IMG/VR virus record: IMGVR_UViG_3300008120_000150
Coordinates: 1 to 35,928 of that record
Length of the DNA: 35,928 bases
From: a virus
Strand: one strand, 5' to 3'
The translations under genes were made by a program, and so were the position numbers. The notes under the pieces are model-generated. The model had not been told where the DNA came from, searched no databases, and saw nothing but the letters and a program-made list of their open reading frames with translations. Below, piece after piece: positions 25,991-34,643 of the stretch (positions are counted from its first letter, which is position 1; every line of letters begins with the position of its first letter).

Positions 25991-27749
25991 AAGAGAAGTG
26001 TTCCGTAATTAAATTTAAGATTTCTTCAGCCACACTTCCGTCATCAACATTATCCCCCATGACGGTTTCAAAAATATCTTTTTTCTTGGTCAGAATATCA
26101 TAAATCGCACCTTCAATCGTATTTTCAAAGATCGGATAATAAACGCTGACTTTGTTGTTTTGTCCAATCCTGTAAGCCCTGTCTTCAGCTTGAGAATGAT
26201 CTGACGGGACAAATGATAGGTCGTTCATTATCACCACCTCTGCGGCGGTTAAGGTAATACCAACACCTGCCGCTTTTAAATTTCCAACAAAAACTTTGAC
26301 ATTTTCATCGTTTTGAAATTTGTCCACCGCTTCTTGTCTCTTTGTTTTGGAACAAGATCCATCAAGATAAACACAATCTTTTTTGTAATAATCCACAAAC
26401 TGATTCAAAGTGTCGGTAAAATTGGTAAAGATAATCACCTTTTTTTCTTGATCTATCGCCGAGTTTGCAATTTCTATTGTATTTTGTATTTTTTCTTGTG
26501 CAATTATCTGTCTAACCTTCATAAGTTTTGAAAACTGAAGTGCCAAAGATTTGGATTCCTCACTATTTCTATACCACTCATAATATTCCCCCATCAAACT
26601 CTTATATAAGTTGGATTGTAAATTCAAATAGACGGGTGTTCTGATTTTATCGGGAAGATCCAAGATGTCTTCTTTTAATCTTCTTAAGATGGTGGGTTGA
26701 GTTCTTTCTCGGAGTTCTTCAAGATTTGATGCTCCGTTTACATTCCATATCAACCTGTTTCCTGCTCTGAATTGGAATCCGTTACAATACCTTCTTACAT
26801 ATGCCATCCAATTTTGAGCAACGGAAGAGTCAACCAACTCCAAAAGGTTAAAATAGTTAATCGGTCTTGAGGTAAGTGGAGTTCCTGTAAGCAACCAAAC
26901 CCGACCAATTTTTTCTGCCACATCATTACAAAGTTTGGTTCTCGCTGCTTTTTTATTTTGAATATAATGTGCTTCATCAATAATAACCAAATCAAAGTTT
27001 TCTTTAAGAATGGTAGAGTTTTCTCTATTTGATTCATCGTGGAAGTTTTTGATGATATCATAATTTACAATTACATAATCAGCACTTTCCCACTTTTTCC
27101 CTTCAACTATTGATATGGTTTTATCGGTATAGTTTTTAATTTCTCTATACCAATTGATCTTCAAAGAGGCGGGACAAATAATCAAAACCTTCTTGGATTC
27201 AACTTCCAAAGATGCAATTACTGTTGAGGTTGTTTTTCCAAGACCCATATCGTCAGCCAAGATAAACTTATCATTAGAAACCAATTTTTCGATTGCGATT
27301 TTTTGGTGTTCCATAGGTGGTCGGACAGAATACTTATCATAGTCTATTTTTACCTCTTTTTGTTTCTTCAACAAACTGGCTTTTGGTAAATAGAAGTCGT
27401 GTAAATCTTCACTTTCAAAAAACTTCCCCCACACATGAAACGCCTTATCACCTTCAACCAATAGTTTTTCAATATAAACTTGTTTTGGTGGTTCGGATAA
27501 TAATTTATCAAGAAATATTTTCTCTGAAAAATAAAAATCAATATCAACCCATTTTCTGGCAACTTTTGGGGTTTTGTCGTGGTTTTCTAGAATATATGTT
27601 GCTTGGTTTTTGGAGATCTTAAAGTTCTTTTGATTTTTGGAACTTTTTTTTAATTTCAGGATATAATTATTGGAACCCTCATAGGTGTCCAAAATTGACA
27701 TCGCCTTGACTTCGGGCAAATTTTGTGTCTTGGATGAAGTTTCTCCCAT
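25989..27749 (-). CDS. SNF2-family DNA helicase/translocase
   Basis: The 586-residue protein is a superfamily 2 ATPase of the SNF2 type. After a 140-residue N-terminal region come motif I ADDMGLGKTT (165-174, Walker A Lys172), motif Ia ICPASLKINW, motif II DEAH (258-261), motif III LLTGTP (286-291), motif IV VIIFTNF, motif V VGNLKAAGVGITLT and motif VI QAEDRAYRIGQ (520-530). The compact size and RIGQ ending resemble SMARCAL1/HARP-like phage and bacterial translocases that remodel branched DNA. In phages such enzymes assist replication fork repair or recombination. It is the first gene of the minus-strand operon, divergent from the tagged small proteins at 27793 by 43 bases. Confidence 0.93.
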   Translation of the reverse strand: MGETSSKTQNLPEVKAMSILDTYEGSNNYILKLKKSSKNQKNFKISKNQATYILENHDKTPKVARKWVDIDFYFSEKIFLDKLLSEPPKQVYIEKLLVEGDKAFHVWGKFFESEDLHDFYLPKASLLKKQKEVKIDYDKYSVRPPMEHQKIAIEKLVSNDKFILADDMGLGKTTSTVIASLEVESKKVLIICPASLKINWYREIKNYTDKTISIVEGKKWESADYVIVNYDIIKNFHDESNRENSTILKENFDLVIIDEAHYIQNKKAARTKLCNDVAEKIGRVWLLTGTPLTSRPINYFNLLELVDSSVAQNWMAYVRRYCNGFQFRAGNRLIWNVNGASNLEELRERTQPTILRRLKEDILDLPDKIRTPVYLNLQSNLYKSLMGEYYEWYRNSEESKSLALQFSKLMKVRQIIAQEKIQNTIEIANSAIDQEKKVIIFTNFTDTLNQFVDYYKKDCVYLDGSCSKTKRQEAVDKFQNDENVKVFVGNLKAAGVGITLTAAEVVIMNDLSFVPSDHSQAEDRAYRIGQNNKVSVYYPIFENTIEGAIYDILTKKKDIFETVMGDNVDDGSVAEEILNLITEHFS

Positions 27750-27776
27750 AACGTAATAAAAAATAGTTTATTTTTG

Positions 27777-27785
27777 TGTATTTAT
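27777..27785 (+). promoter_or_regulatory. AATATTTAT-type element (TGTATTTAT)
   Basis: It lies seven bases before the ATG at 27793, within the 43-base divergent gap. The first nine bases are identical to the element before the left-edge minus-strand gene. Confidence 0.42.
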
Positions 27786-27792
27786 CAATAAT

Positions 27793-28191
27793 ATGAAAGA
27801 CCTGATCAAAAAAATATTGAAGGAGGAAACATCAGATCTCAAACCCGCATTGATCAAAGCATTCTATGGTTTTATGGAAATGGAGAAACAAGGTTATGAG
27901 ATTTATACGGACACTCCTGAAAATAGATTTAAGCACTCACCTGAGTCAATTTGGATTGTAAATCCAAAGACAAAAGAATGGGTAATAGGTTTAAAAAAAT
28001 CAGGAGAACTTTTTTATTATTACAAATTTTACGAAAATTTTTCAACGTGGTTTAATGAGGGACAATCTGTATTCGAACAACTTATAACGATGTGGGTGGA
28101 GGATGTTTTCAATAGAGAGGTATCAACAACGGCAATGATGCCTATTTGGGCTGTTCCAGCGAGTGGAGGATTTTTTCAAGAGATGAATTAA
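27793..28191 (+). CDS. Hypothetical protein with MKDLIKKILKEE N-terminal tag (132 aa)
   Basis: The first 13 residues, MKDLIKKILKEET, are identical to those of the next gene, although five of the codons differ synonymously. The tag is a short Lys/Leu/Ile amphipathic helix ending in Glu-Glu, like the capsid-targeting sequences of T4 internal proteins. The remaining 119 residues include EMEKQGYEIYTDTPENRF, a PKTKEWVIGLKKSGELFYYYKF beta-hairpin-like stretch and a hydrophobic end (MMPIWAVPASGGFF). No family is recognised. Six bases separate it from the next gene. If the tag is a packaging signal, the protein could be carried in the head. Confidence 0.7.
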   Translation: MKDLIKKILKEETSDLKPALIKAFYGFMEMEKQGYEIYTDTPENRFKHSPESIWIVNPKTKEWVIGLKKSGELFYYYKFYENFSTWFNEGQSVFEQLITMWVEDVFNREVSTTAMMPIWAVPASGGFFQEMN

Positions 28192-28197
28192 AATATC

Positions 28198-28671
28198 ATG
28201 AAAGATCTAATCAAGAAAATATTAAAAGAGGAAACAGAAGAGGTGTTGTTAATACCTGGTTTTGGTATTTTCCCTGATGGTGAAAGTGGATTCCTCAATT
28301 TTTTAAAAAAACACGGACACAAAAATTGGTCATTCGAAGGTAATTTAGATTTTTTCAAGAGAAGAATTCTTCATACTCTTTTTTTTAGTTCTGAGGACTT
28401 AAAATGTTTTAATAATTTGGTTGAGGTTTACGGAAATCTTGATCTTTATGATGCTAAAAACCTGAAACATTTGAATAGTTTGAAGAGTGTGGATGGTGAT
28501 TTGGATATTCGTAACACTGCGGTCACATCCTTAGAGAGTTTGGAATATGTTGGCGGAGCTTTAAAGGTTAATTCAGATATTTTTAATTCAGTTCTCGAGC
28601 AAATAAAGTCAGGAAAACTTAAAGTTGGGGGACTATATCATTATTTCGACCAAGTACCACTACCCGAATAA
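28198..28671 (+). CDS. Tagged protein with short leucine-rich-like repeats (157 aa)
   Basis: It opens with the same MKDLIKKILKEET tag as its neighbour. Residues about 70-125 hold repeats spaced 20-23 residues apart: CFNNLVEVYGNLDLYD, HLNSLKSVDGDLDIRN, SLESLEYVGGALKVN. This L-xx-V-x-G-x-L-x-I/L pattern is the bacterial leucine-rich/receptor-L-like repeat that forms a curved beta sheet and often binds protein. Three or four repeats make a small solenoid. The region between tag and repeats contains GFGIFPDGESGFLNFLKKHG. The role is unknown; a head-packaged or host-interacting protein is an inference from the tag. Confidence 0.72.
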   Translation: MKDLIKKILKEETEEVLLIPGFGIFPDGESGFLNFLKKHGHKNWSFEGNLDFFKRRILHTLFFSSEDLKCFNNLVEVYGNLDLYDAKNLKHLNSLKSVDGDLDIRNTAVTSLESLEYVGGALKVNSDIFNSVLEQIKSGKLKVGGLYHYFDQVPLPE

Positions 28672-28684
28672 AAAACTTATTTTC

Positions 28685-28693
28685 AATATTTAT
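28685..28693 (+). promoter_or_regulatory. AATATTTAT element
   Basis: Exact match five bases before the ATG at 28699. It is the closest element to a start codon in this window. Confidence 0.42.
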
Positions 28694-28698
28694 AGTGT

Positions 28699-29211
28699 AT
28701 GAATAGAAAAGTACCTATAAACAGGCTTTCAAAATTTTTTGGTGATAAAGATTTTTCTTTAGAATTAGAGATGGGTCAAGAATGGCTCTATGGTGATATG
28801 AACTTTACATTAGTTCTATATCAAATAGATCAGTCCAAAACAAAAAAAAGTAATGTTTACGGTGAAGTAGAAGAAGATGGAATTGTTTATAAAACACCCG
28901 TTGAATTCAAAGGTTATGTAAGAGTTATGGAACCCCAAAATGAAAACTTGGGATCCACCAAACTCAGAAACTTAGAACCTGGAAATATTCAAATATCTGT
29001 TTATATTTCAGAACTCGAAGAGTTGGGTATAGATATAAAATATGGTGATTATATCGGTTATTATGAAACCGAATCAAGAGTCAGATATTATACTGTAGTA
29101 AACGACGGAAAAGTAACTTCAGACAATAAACACACTTACGGAGGAGTATATCCTTATTATAGGACAATTATTGCTTCACCCGTTAAGGACAACGAATTTA
29201 GAGGAAACTGA
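28699..29211 (+). CDS. Probable neck/head-tail joining structural protein (170 aa)
   Basis: The protein is beta-rich. Residues about 30-48 read LYGDMNFTLVLYQIDQSKT, then VEFKGYVRVMEPQNENLG, IQISVYISELEELGIDIKYG and DYIGYYETESRVRYYTVVN. The last segment, a DYIGY strand followed by RYYTV and a His/Tyr-rich GGVYPYYRT loop, is like that of small head-closure or joining proteins. There is no firm family match. It precedes the tail-completion candidate and overlaps its ATG by one base, and lies upstream of the sheath, as neck genes do in T4-like phages. Confidence 0.6.
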   Translation: MNRKVPINRLSKFFGDKDFSLELEMGQEWLYGDMNFTLVLYQIDQSKTKKSNVYGEVEEDGIVYKTPVEFKGYVRVMEPQNENLGSTKLRNLEPGNIQISVYISELEELGIDIKYGDYIGYYETESRVRYYTVVNDGKVTSDNKHTYGGVYPYYRTIIASPVKDNEFRGN

Positions 29212-30248
29212 TGGGATTTCCAAAAAAGATAAAGAAGAAAATTGATTTAGTTCCTGATAAGATACTTCTTGATAGGAGGGAACAACTTTTGGATTATATT
29301 ACTGAAGATGGAACTTATCTTCCCAAAAGTATTTTACACGAAGATCTTGATTTGGGGATGTTGGAGTTTGTTAAGAATGATCTTTCAACCGTTGTTTCAG
29401 GAAAAAAAATACCCACCATTGATATTATAATCACTACTCAGAATTGGGCACAATTTGCTGAAACTTGGAATTTCACGGATTTGGATGAAAATATAAATCC
29501 ACCTTTTATTGCCACCGTTAGAAATCCCGATGTAAAATTTGGATCTAATCCTGCTTTGAAATATAACATTCCCAACAAGAAAATGTTTTATTACGCTAAG
29601 GTTCCGACATGGGATGGGAACAGAAAGGGGATGGATATTTACAAAATACCCCAACCTGTTCCTGTTGATATTACTTTTAATGTAAAAATTTTCTGTAATA
29701 GAATGACTGAATTGAACGCATTCAATAAAGTCGTTGTTTCTAAATTTGCTTCACGACAGGCTTATACATTTATTAAGGGTCACTATATTCCGATTATATT
29801 AGAAAATGTTTCGGATGAATCTGTTTTGGATTTGGAAAAAAGAAAGTACTATATTCAAGATTATAGTTTTACAATGCTTGGGTTTTTGATTGATGAAAAA
29901 GAATTCGAGGTCTATCCCGCTATCAATAGAATCCTACAAATGGTTGAGGTAGTACCTGCGAAAAGGAAAAGACAAAAATTTGTTGTTCCTGATTTAAGAG
30001 ATACTGACTTTTCTTTTAGTTATTTAAATGGTCTTACAACTTTGAGTCAAAAGTTTGATTTCAATGCCGATCTTACATTTGGTGATTTAATTAATGTTGA
30101 GAGTTATTATGTCTACGTCAATAACGAGTATTTTGGTGAAAATTCACCTTTAGTTTTTGTCAATAATGGTGATACCGTTTTAATAACAATAAGAAAAGTT
30201 GACAGTAATGAAGATAGTAAAATTATGGTGACATCAAAGTTGATTTGA
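29211..30248 (+). CDS. Probable tail-completion/neck protein upstream of the sheath (345 aa)
   Basis: Residues about 60-250 carry a recognisable structural core: IDIIITTQNWAQFAETWNFT, a VPVDITFNVKIFCNRMTELN strand-helix, FNKVVVSKFASRQAYTFIKG, IPIILENVSDES and KRKYYIQDYSFTMLGFLIDE. The sequence DITF-x-V-KIF-x-NRM-x-LN...YYIQDYSF resembles tail terminator or completion proteins (gp15/gp3-like role in T4) in uncultured T4-like phages. The last 70 residues form an extra domain ending VLITIRKVDSNEDSK. Position directly before the sheath gene supports a role at the tail's head-proximal end. Confidence in the exact T4 equivalent is low. Confidence 0.65.
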   Translation: MGFPKKIKKKIDLVPDKILLDRREQLLDYITEDGTYLPKSILHEDLDLGMLEFVKNDLSTVVSGKKIPTIDIIITTQNWAQFAETWNFTDLDENINPPFIATVRNPDVKFGSNPALKYNIPNKKMFYYAKVPTWDGNRKGMDIYKIPQPVPVDITFNVKIFCNRMTELNAFNKVVVSKFASRQAYTFIKGHYIPIILENVSDESVLDLEKRKYYIQDYSFTMLGFLIDEKEFEVYPAINRILQMVEVVPAKRKRQKFVVPDLRDTDFSFSYLNGLTTLSQKFDFNADLTFGDLINVESYYVYVNNEYFGENSPLVFVNNGDTVLITIRKVDSNEDSKIMVTSKLI

Positions 30249-30389
30249 TCATTCACCATATATGTCTTTCTTTTTTTTACAATTATCAGTTATTAATTTT
30301 TCCACAAATTTGTGAATTTTAATACCATTCTTCATACAATAATTTTTTAATACTAAATGATGTTCTTCTGATATTTTTATATTCTTCAT
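30249..30389 (-). CDS. 46-residue minus-strand protein, ribbon-helix-helix-like
   Basis: Reading the minus strand from ATG 30389, a 46-codon frame starts MKNIKISEEHHLVLKNYCMK and ends at TGA directly against the stop of the preceding plus-strand gene. The layout is a short beta strand (KNIKIS), then helix (EEHHLVLKNYCMKN), turn (G) and helix (IKIHKFVEKLITDN). That is the form of small CopG/ribbon-helix-helix proteins common in phages, many of which bind DNA. It would be the only minus-strand gene in the tail gene block. A Lys-rich tail (KKKKD) could contact nucleic acid. Confidence 0.6.
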   Translation of the reverse strand: MKNIKISEEHHLVLKNYCMKNGIKIHKFVEKLITDNCKKKKDIYGE

Positions 30390-30497
30390 ATAGAAAATAT
30401 ACGTTATTGATGTTTTAAATCAAGGATAAAAAAGTATGAAAAAATTATCTTTTTTTGAAAATTTGTTTTGTTACCTCATTCTTTTGAGATTTTCCAT

Positions 30498-30506
30498 AAT
30501 ATTTAT
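30498..30506 (+). promoter_or_regulatory. AATATTTAT element before the tail sheath gene
   Basis: Exact match 34 bases upstream of the ATG at 30541, in an AT-rich leader that has no gene. The rest of 30390-30540 contains no clear signal apart from this. Confidence 0.45.
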
Positions 30507-30540
30507 GAAAAAATAAAAGTAAAGAATTTTTAATCAAAAA

Positions 30541-33500
30541 ATGGCAACAGCAAATTCAGTATTCGTATCTCCTGGAGTATATACTTCAGAACGAGACTTA
30601 TCGTTTGTGGCTCAAAGTGTGGGTGTTACCACGTTGGGTCTCGTCGGTGAGACATTACAGGGTCCCGCATTTGAACCCGTCTTCATCAAAAATTTCGATG
30701 AATTCCAATTGTATTTTGGAGGAACCAATCCAACCAAATTTGTAAACACTCAAATCCCAAAATATGAGGCAGCTTATATTGCTAAAGCATATCTTCAACA
30801 ATCCAACCAACTTTTCGTTACAAGAATTTTGGGTCTTTCTGGTTATGATGCTGGTCCTTCTTGGTCAATCAAAACCATTTCTAACCCTGATGTAGACACC
30901 GTTGCATTGTCCTCTAACTTAGGTACTTTTGGTTTCACTTTTGTGGGTACGACAGCTTCTACAAGTAGCGTCTCTATTACCCTTTCAGGTGGTGGTGCTA
31001 GTTCATACATTTCAAGTGTCACAGGTAATACTGTAACTTTTGCAAATGGTACTACTTCTACTGTATTAGATGAAATCGAGGGTTTTGCTTTTGATATTAT
31101 TTCAGACAATACTTTGTCAGGAGATACTGCTTATGTATATGGTTCTTTATCCGCAGGTACATTCAATGCACTTACAGCTGCTGGTTTCACAGAACTTGTT
31201 AACGTGTTTGGTTGTGATAATTTGAACGCATCAAGTGCGGATTTAACAGCGGTAAGTAACGATACATGGTATTATAGTTTGTTTGAGTTAACCAATGATA
31301 CTTACACTGGTTTGTCCTTCACATCAAGAATAAGTACATTGACGACTAACGGAACTGGTTCTTACACAGGTACTTGTGTCGGTTTTGTTAACTCTTATAC
31401 AGCAGATACTTACTCTGATTCTCATAACTTAGTTGTTGGTACTTTCAGATCAAGAGGTGTTTCACTATATAATGATAACAATAACCCAACCTACGAAGTA
31501 ACAGGAACTACCGATGTTGTTATGTTAGATAACTTGAATGGTATTTCACAAAATCCTTTCAATAACTTCACAGTTTCTGGTATTACAAAAGATTCGGTTA
31601 CATTCAGTTTCCAAACTTCATTCCAGTCATCTAATACTGATTTTGTTGGTAAGGTGTTTGGTAGATCCAACTTCAACAAAGATAGAACGGAAGTTCCTTT
31701 GTTCATTGAAGAAGAGTATTCAGGTCTTATGGCAACACTTTACAATCAAGGTAAAATTAGAGGTCTTTCGACAAGTTTGGTTTCTTTTGATTCCGCACAA
31801 AGTTTAGATCCTGATACTATTGGTTGGTACTGTGAACAATATCAAACACCATCTACACCTTATGTTGTCTCTGAACTTCGTGGTGATACAGTTGAAAGAT
31901 TGTTCAGATTTATTTCTATCTCCGATGGTAATAACGCTAACAGACAAATCAAGATTTCTTTGGTTAACATGTCTTTCGCAAACAACAACTTTGATATCTT
32001 GGTTCGTGATTTCTACGATACAGATGAAAATCCTGTAGTTTTGGAAAGATTTGCGAATTGTACTATGGATGTTTCAAGTCCAAGTTACATAGCTTTGAAG
32101 GTTGGTACCGCTAATGGTGAGTACGAATTGAAGTCAAAGTATATCATGCTTGAGATTGTCGAGGGTCACCCCGTTGACTCTCTTCCCTGTGGTTTCGAAG
32201 GATATATCTCAAGAAATTATTCAACTAACATTTCTCCCTTCTTGGTTTATAAAACACAATACTACACACCAGGACAACTTGTTTATACACCCCCATTTAA
32301 TACACCCGTATTAACAGCAGGTGGTGGAGCTTCAAGTGTTAGAAGTTCAGGTGATAAAGTTAGAAGAACTTACTTGGGTCTATCTAACGTACAAGGTTAT
32401 GATGCGGACTTCTTCTCATACAAAGGAAAACAATTACCTGATAACATTGCAACTGATACAACATCAGCTGACTGGACTTACTTGACTCAAGGTTTCCACA
32501 TGGATATTAACGCAAGTGCTATCACGATTCCAAGTATATATGTAACTTCGGGTCAATCAGCATATCAGTGTGGTGTTGCTACTTTCCAAGCGGAACCAAC
32601 TTCATCAACAAGTCCTTACTATAAAATTTACTCACGTAAATTTACTCTCTTACCTGCTGGTGGATTTGATGGATGGGATATCTACAGAGAATACAGAACC
32701 AACGCAGATGCCTACCAACTCGGAGATACCAAATATCTTCTCGGAGCAGCGGCGACGGCACAATTCCCTGACGCTTCAGGATGGGGAGCATTCAAGAAGA
32801 TCACCGATGGTGAGAACACTGAATGGGCAAACACGGACTACTACGCATACCTTAAGGGTTTCCAAACATTTAATAACCCTGCGTCTGTTAACATCAATGT
32901 GTTTGTAACACCAGGTATCGATTATGTTAATAATTTAGCTCTCGTTCAAGATGCTATTGATATTGTTGAACAAGATAGAGCTGACTCAATTTACATCACA
33001 ACCACACCTGACTATGATATGTTTGTAGCGACTACTTCAGATCCTGAGGACTTCATTTATCCTACAGATGCTGTTGTTAATTTAGAAGATAGTGATATTG
33101 ATTCTAACTACACCGCAACTTACTATCCCTGGATTTTGGTTAAAGATAGTGTTAACAACACAAATCTTTGGATACCACCTACATCAGAAGTTGTGAGAAA
33201 CTTGGCACTTACAGATAATATTGCATTCCCCTGGTTCGCATCAGCAGGTTACTCAAGAGGTTTGGTAAATGCTGTTAAAGCAAGAAGAAAACTTACACAA
33301 GAAGATAGAGACATCCTTTATCAAGGAAGACTCAACCCAATTGCTACCTTCTCTGATGTTGGTCCAGTTATCTGGGGTAACAAAACACTTCAGGTACGTG
33401 AGTCAGCTCTTGACAGAATCAACGTAAGAAGATTGTTGTTACAAGCTCGTAAGTTGATTTCCGCAGTTGCTGTTAGACTTCTCTTCGAACAGAACGACCA

Positions 33501-33723
33501 ACAGGTAAGACAGGATTTCTTGGATGCCGTCAATCCAATCTTAGATGGTATCAGAAGAGACAGAGGTCTTACTGACTTCAGAGTAACTGTGTCAAGTTCC
33601 CCTGAAGATATTGATAGAAACCAATTAACAGGTAAGATTTATATCAAACCAACAAGATCTTTGGAATTTATTGATATTGAATTTGTAATCACACCAACAG
33701 GTGCATCGTTTGAAAATATCTAA
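30541..33723 (+). CDS. gp18: Contractile tail sheath protein, enlarged (1060 aa)
   Basis: The protein forms the contractile sheath around the tail tube. Conserved N-terminal segment: VFVSPGVYTSERDLSFVAQS, VGETLQGPAFEPVFIKNFDE. Later comes a sheath core segment, FRFISISDGNNANRQIKISL and FDILVRDFYDTDENPVVLER (about residues 458-500). The C-terminal domain contains NVFVTPGIDYVNNLALVQDA, PWFASAGYSRGLVNAVKARR, QEDRDILYQGRLNPI, RRLLLQARKLISAVAVRLLF and FVITPTGASFENI. T4 gp18 has 659 residues. Much of the extra length lies in a Thr/Ser/Gly-rich insertion at about 120-430, probably a surface-facing domain. It is followed by a strong terminator. Confidence 0.93.
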   Translation: MATANSVFVSPGVYTSERDLSFVAQSVGVTTLGLVGETLQGPAFEPVFIKNFDEFQLYFGGTNPTKFVNTQIPKYEAAYIAKAYLQQSNQLFVTRILGLSGYDAGPSWSIKTISNPDVDTVALSSNLGTFGFTFVGTTASTSSVSITLSGGGASSYISSVTGNTVTFANGTTSTVLDEIEGFAFDIISDNTLSGDTAYVYGSLSAGTFNALTAAGFTELVNVFGCDNLNASSADLTAVSNDTWYYSLFELTNDTYTGLSFTSRISTLTTNGTGSYTGTCVGFVNSYTADTYSDSHNLVVGTFRSRGVSLYNDNNNPTYEVTGTTDVVMLDNLNGISQNPFNNFTVSGITKDSVTFSFQTSFQSSNTDFVGKVFGRSNFNKDRTEVPLFIEEEYSGLMATLYNQGKIRGLSTSLVSFDSAQSLDPDTIGWYCEQYQTPSTPYVVSELRGDTVERLFRFISISDGNNANRQIKISLVNMSFANNNFDILVRDFYDTDENPVVLERFANCTMDVSSPSYIALKVGTANGEYELKSKYIMLEIVEGHPVDSLPCGFEGYISRNYSTNISPFLVYKTQYYTPGQLVYTPPFNTPVLTAGGGASSVRSSGDKVRRTYLGLSNVQGYDADFFSYKGKQLPDNIATDTTSADWTYLTQGFHMDINASAITIPSIYVTSGQSAYQCGVATFQAEPTSSTSPYYKIYSRKFTLLPAGGFDGWDIYREYRTNADAYQLGDTKYLLGAAATAQFPDASGWGAFKKITDGENTEWANTDYYAYLKGFQTFNNPASVNINVFVTPGIDYVNNLALVQDAIDIVEQDRADSIYITTTPDYDMFVATTSDPEDFIYPTDAVVNLEDSDIDSNYTATYYPWILVKDSVNNTNLWIPPTSEVVRNLALTDNIAFPWFASAGYSRGLVNAVKARRKLTQEDRDILYQGRLNPIATFSDVGPVIWGNKTLQVRESALDRINVRRLLLQARKLISAVAVRLLFEQNDQQVRQDFLDAVNPILDGIRRDRGLTDFRVTVSSSPEDIDRNQLTGKIYIKPTRSLEFIDIEFVITPTGASFENI

Positions 33724-33736
33724 ACAACTATTTAAT

Positions 33737-33767
33737 AAAAGGGGGAGAAAAGGTCTCCCCCTTTTTT
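33737..33767 (+). terminator. Rho-independent terminator after the tail sheath gene
   Basis: AAAAGGGGGAGA (33737-33748) pairs with TCTCCCCCTTTT (33754-33765) across a five-base loop, followed by a run of T residues. It lies 13 bases after the sheath stop. The next gene starts only five bases downstream of it, so some read-through may be expected. Confidence 0.88.
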
Positions 33768-33772
33768 AAAAA

Positions 33773-34636
33773 ATGAAACTACTACGAAAAATAATATCAG
33801 AATATGTAGAGGAAAAATTCCTCTCTGAAGGTTTTGGTGAAGACTTGACTCCTGATTCAAAGTATTACGCTTTTGATTGGGACGATAATATTGTTTATAT
33901 GCCGACCAAAATATTGGTGTTATCAGATGACGATAGAGAGGTGGGTATGGGTAGTGAAGATTTTGCAAAATACCGTGAACAGATCGGGAAAGAACCCTTT
34001 ATTTATCACGGACTCACTATAGTAGGTTTCGCAAAAGATCCTTTTAGACATTTTTCAGTTGCAGGGGATAAACAATTTGTGATTGATGCTCTCACCGCAC
34101 CTCCCGGTCCATCATGGAACGACTTTGTAGAGTGTTTAAATGGTGGATCTATATTTGCAATTATTACGGCGAGGGGTCACTCACCAAAAGCTATTCGTGA
34201 AGCTTGCAAAAATTATCTATTGATGAATTATAATGGATTAAATGGAAATGTTTGTTACGAAAATCTAAAAAAATACCGTGAATTAACTGGTGAAGTCACT
34301 AACTCTTCAAAAACCCAAATGATCGACGAGTATCTCAACTTGTGTAAATTTTATCCTGTGACATATGGAGAGGGAAGTGCTCAAAACCCCGAACAAGGTA
34401 AAATTAACGCTTTAAGAGAATTCATAGGATATGTAAAAGAAATGTCTGCAAAATTAAATAACAGAGCATTTTTCAAGAATGATGTAAAGAATTTTTTTGT
34501 ACCCCAAATAGGATTTTCCGATGACGATCTTAGAAATATAGAAAAAATCAAAGGATTTCTAGAAAAAGAATATCCGGAAGAAAGTCCAGTAAAAGTTTTT
34601 GCAACACATGGAGGACAAAAAAAAGAAATAAAATAA
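33773..34636 (+). CDS. HAD-like phage protein with tag-like N-terminus (287 aa)
   Basis: After a Lys/Leu/Ile/Glu-rich N-terminus (MKLLRKIISEYVEEKFLSEG) the sequence has YYAFDWDDNIVYMPTKI, a HAD motif I with Asp35 and Asp37-equivalent residues in DWDD. IFAIITARGHSPKAIREACK carries the motif II Thr and helix. MIDEYLNLCKFYPVTYGEGS and PEQGKINALREFI follow; a motif IV acidic pair is not obvious, so enzymatic activity is uncertain. HAD-fold phage proteins are usually phosphatases of nucleotides, sugars or polynucleotide ends. The N-terminus resembles the tags at 27793 and 28198 and might target it to the head. It separates the sheath and tube genes, which are adjacent in T4. Confidence 0.75.
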   Translation: MKLLRKIISEYVEEKFLSEGFGEDLTPDSKYYAFDWDDNIVYMPTKILVLSDDDREVGMGSEDFAKYREQIGKEPFIYHGLTIVGFAKDPFRHFSVAGDKQFVIDALTAPPGPSWNDFVECLNGGSIFAIITARGHSPKAIREACKNYLLMNYNGLNGNVCYENLKKYRELTGEVTNSSKTQMIDEYLNLCKFYPVTYGEGSAQNPEQGKINALREFIGYVKEMSAKLNNRAFFKNDVKNFFVPQIGFSDDDLRNIEKIKGFLEKEYPEESPVKVFATHGGQKKEIK

Positions 34637-34643
34637 AAACTAG

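Noticed and set aside
24438-27749. Host chromosome fragment, suggested by superoxide dismutase and SNF2 helicase genes
   Set aside because: Both lie between phage tail, neck and polymerase genes in a continuous compact gene order, and share the AATATTTAT element and start contexts with the phage genes.
30436-30516. 26-codon plus-strand ORF (MKKLSFFENLFCYLILLRFS...) upstream of the sheath
   Set aside because: It is very short, hydrophobic by AT bias, and overlaps the AATATTTAT element; nothing supports translation.
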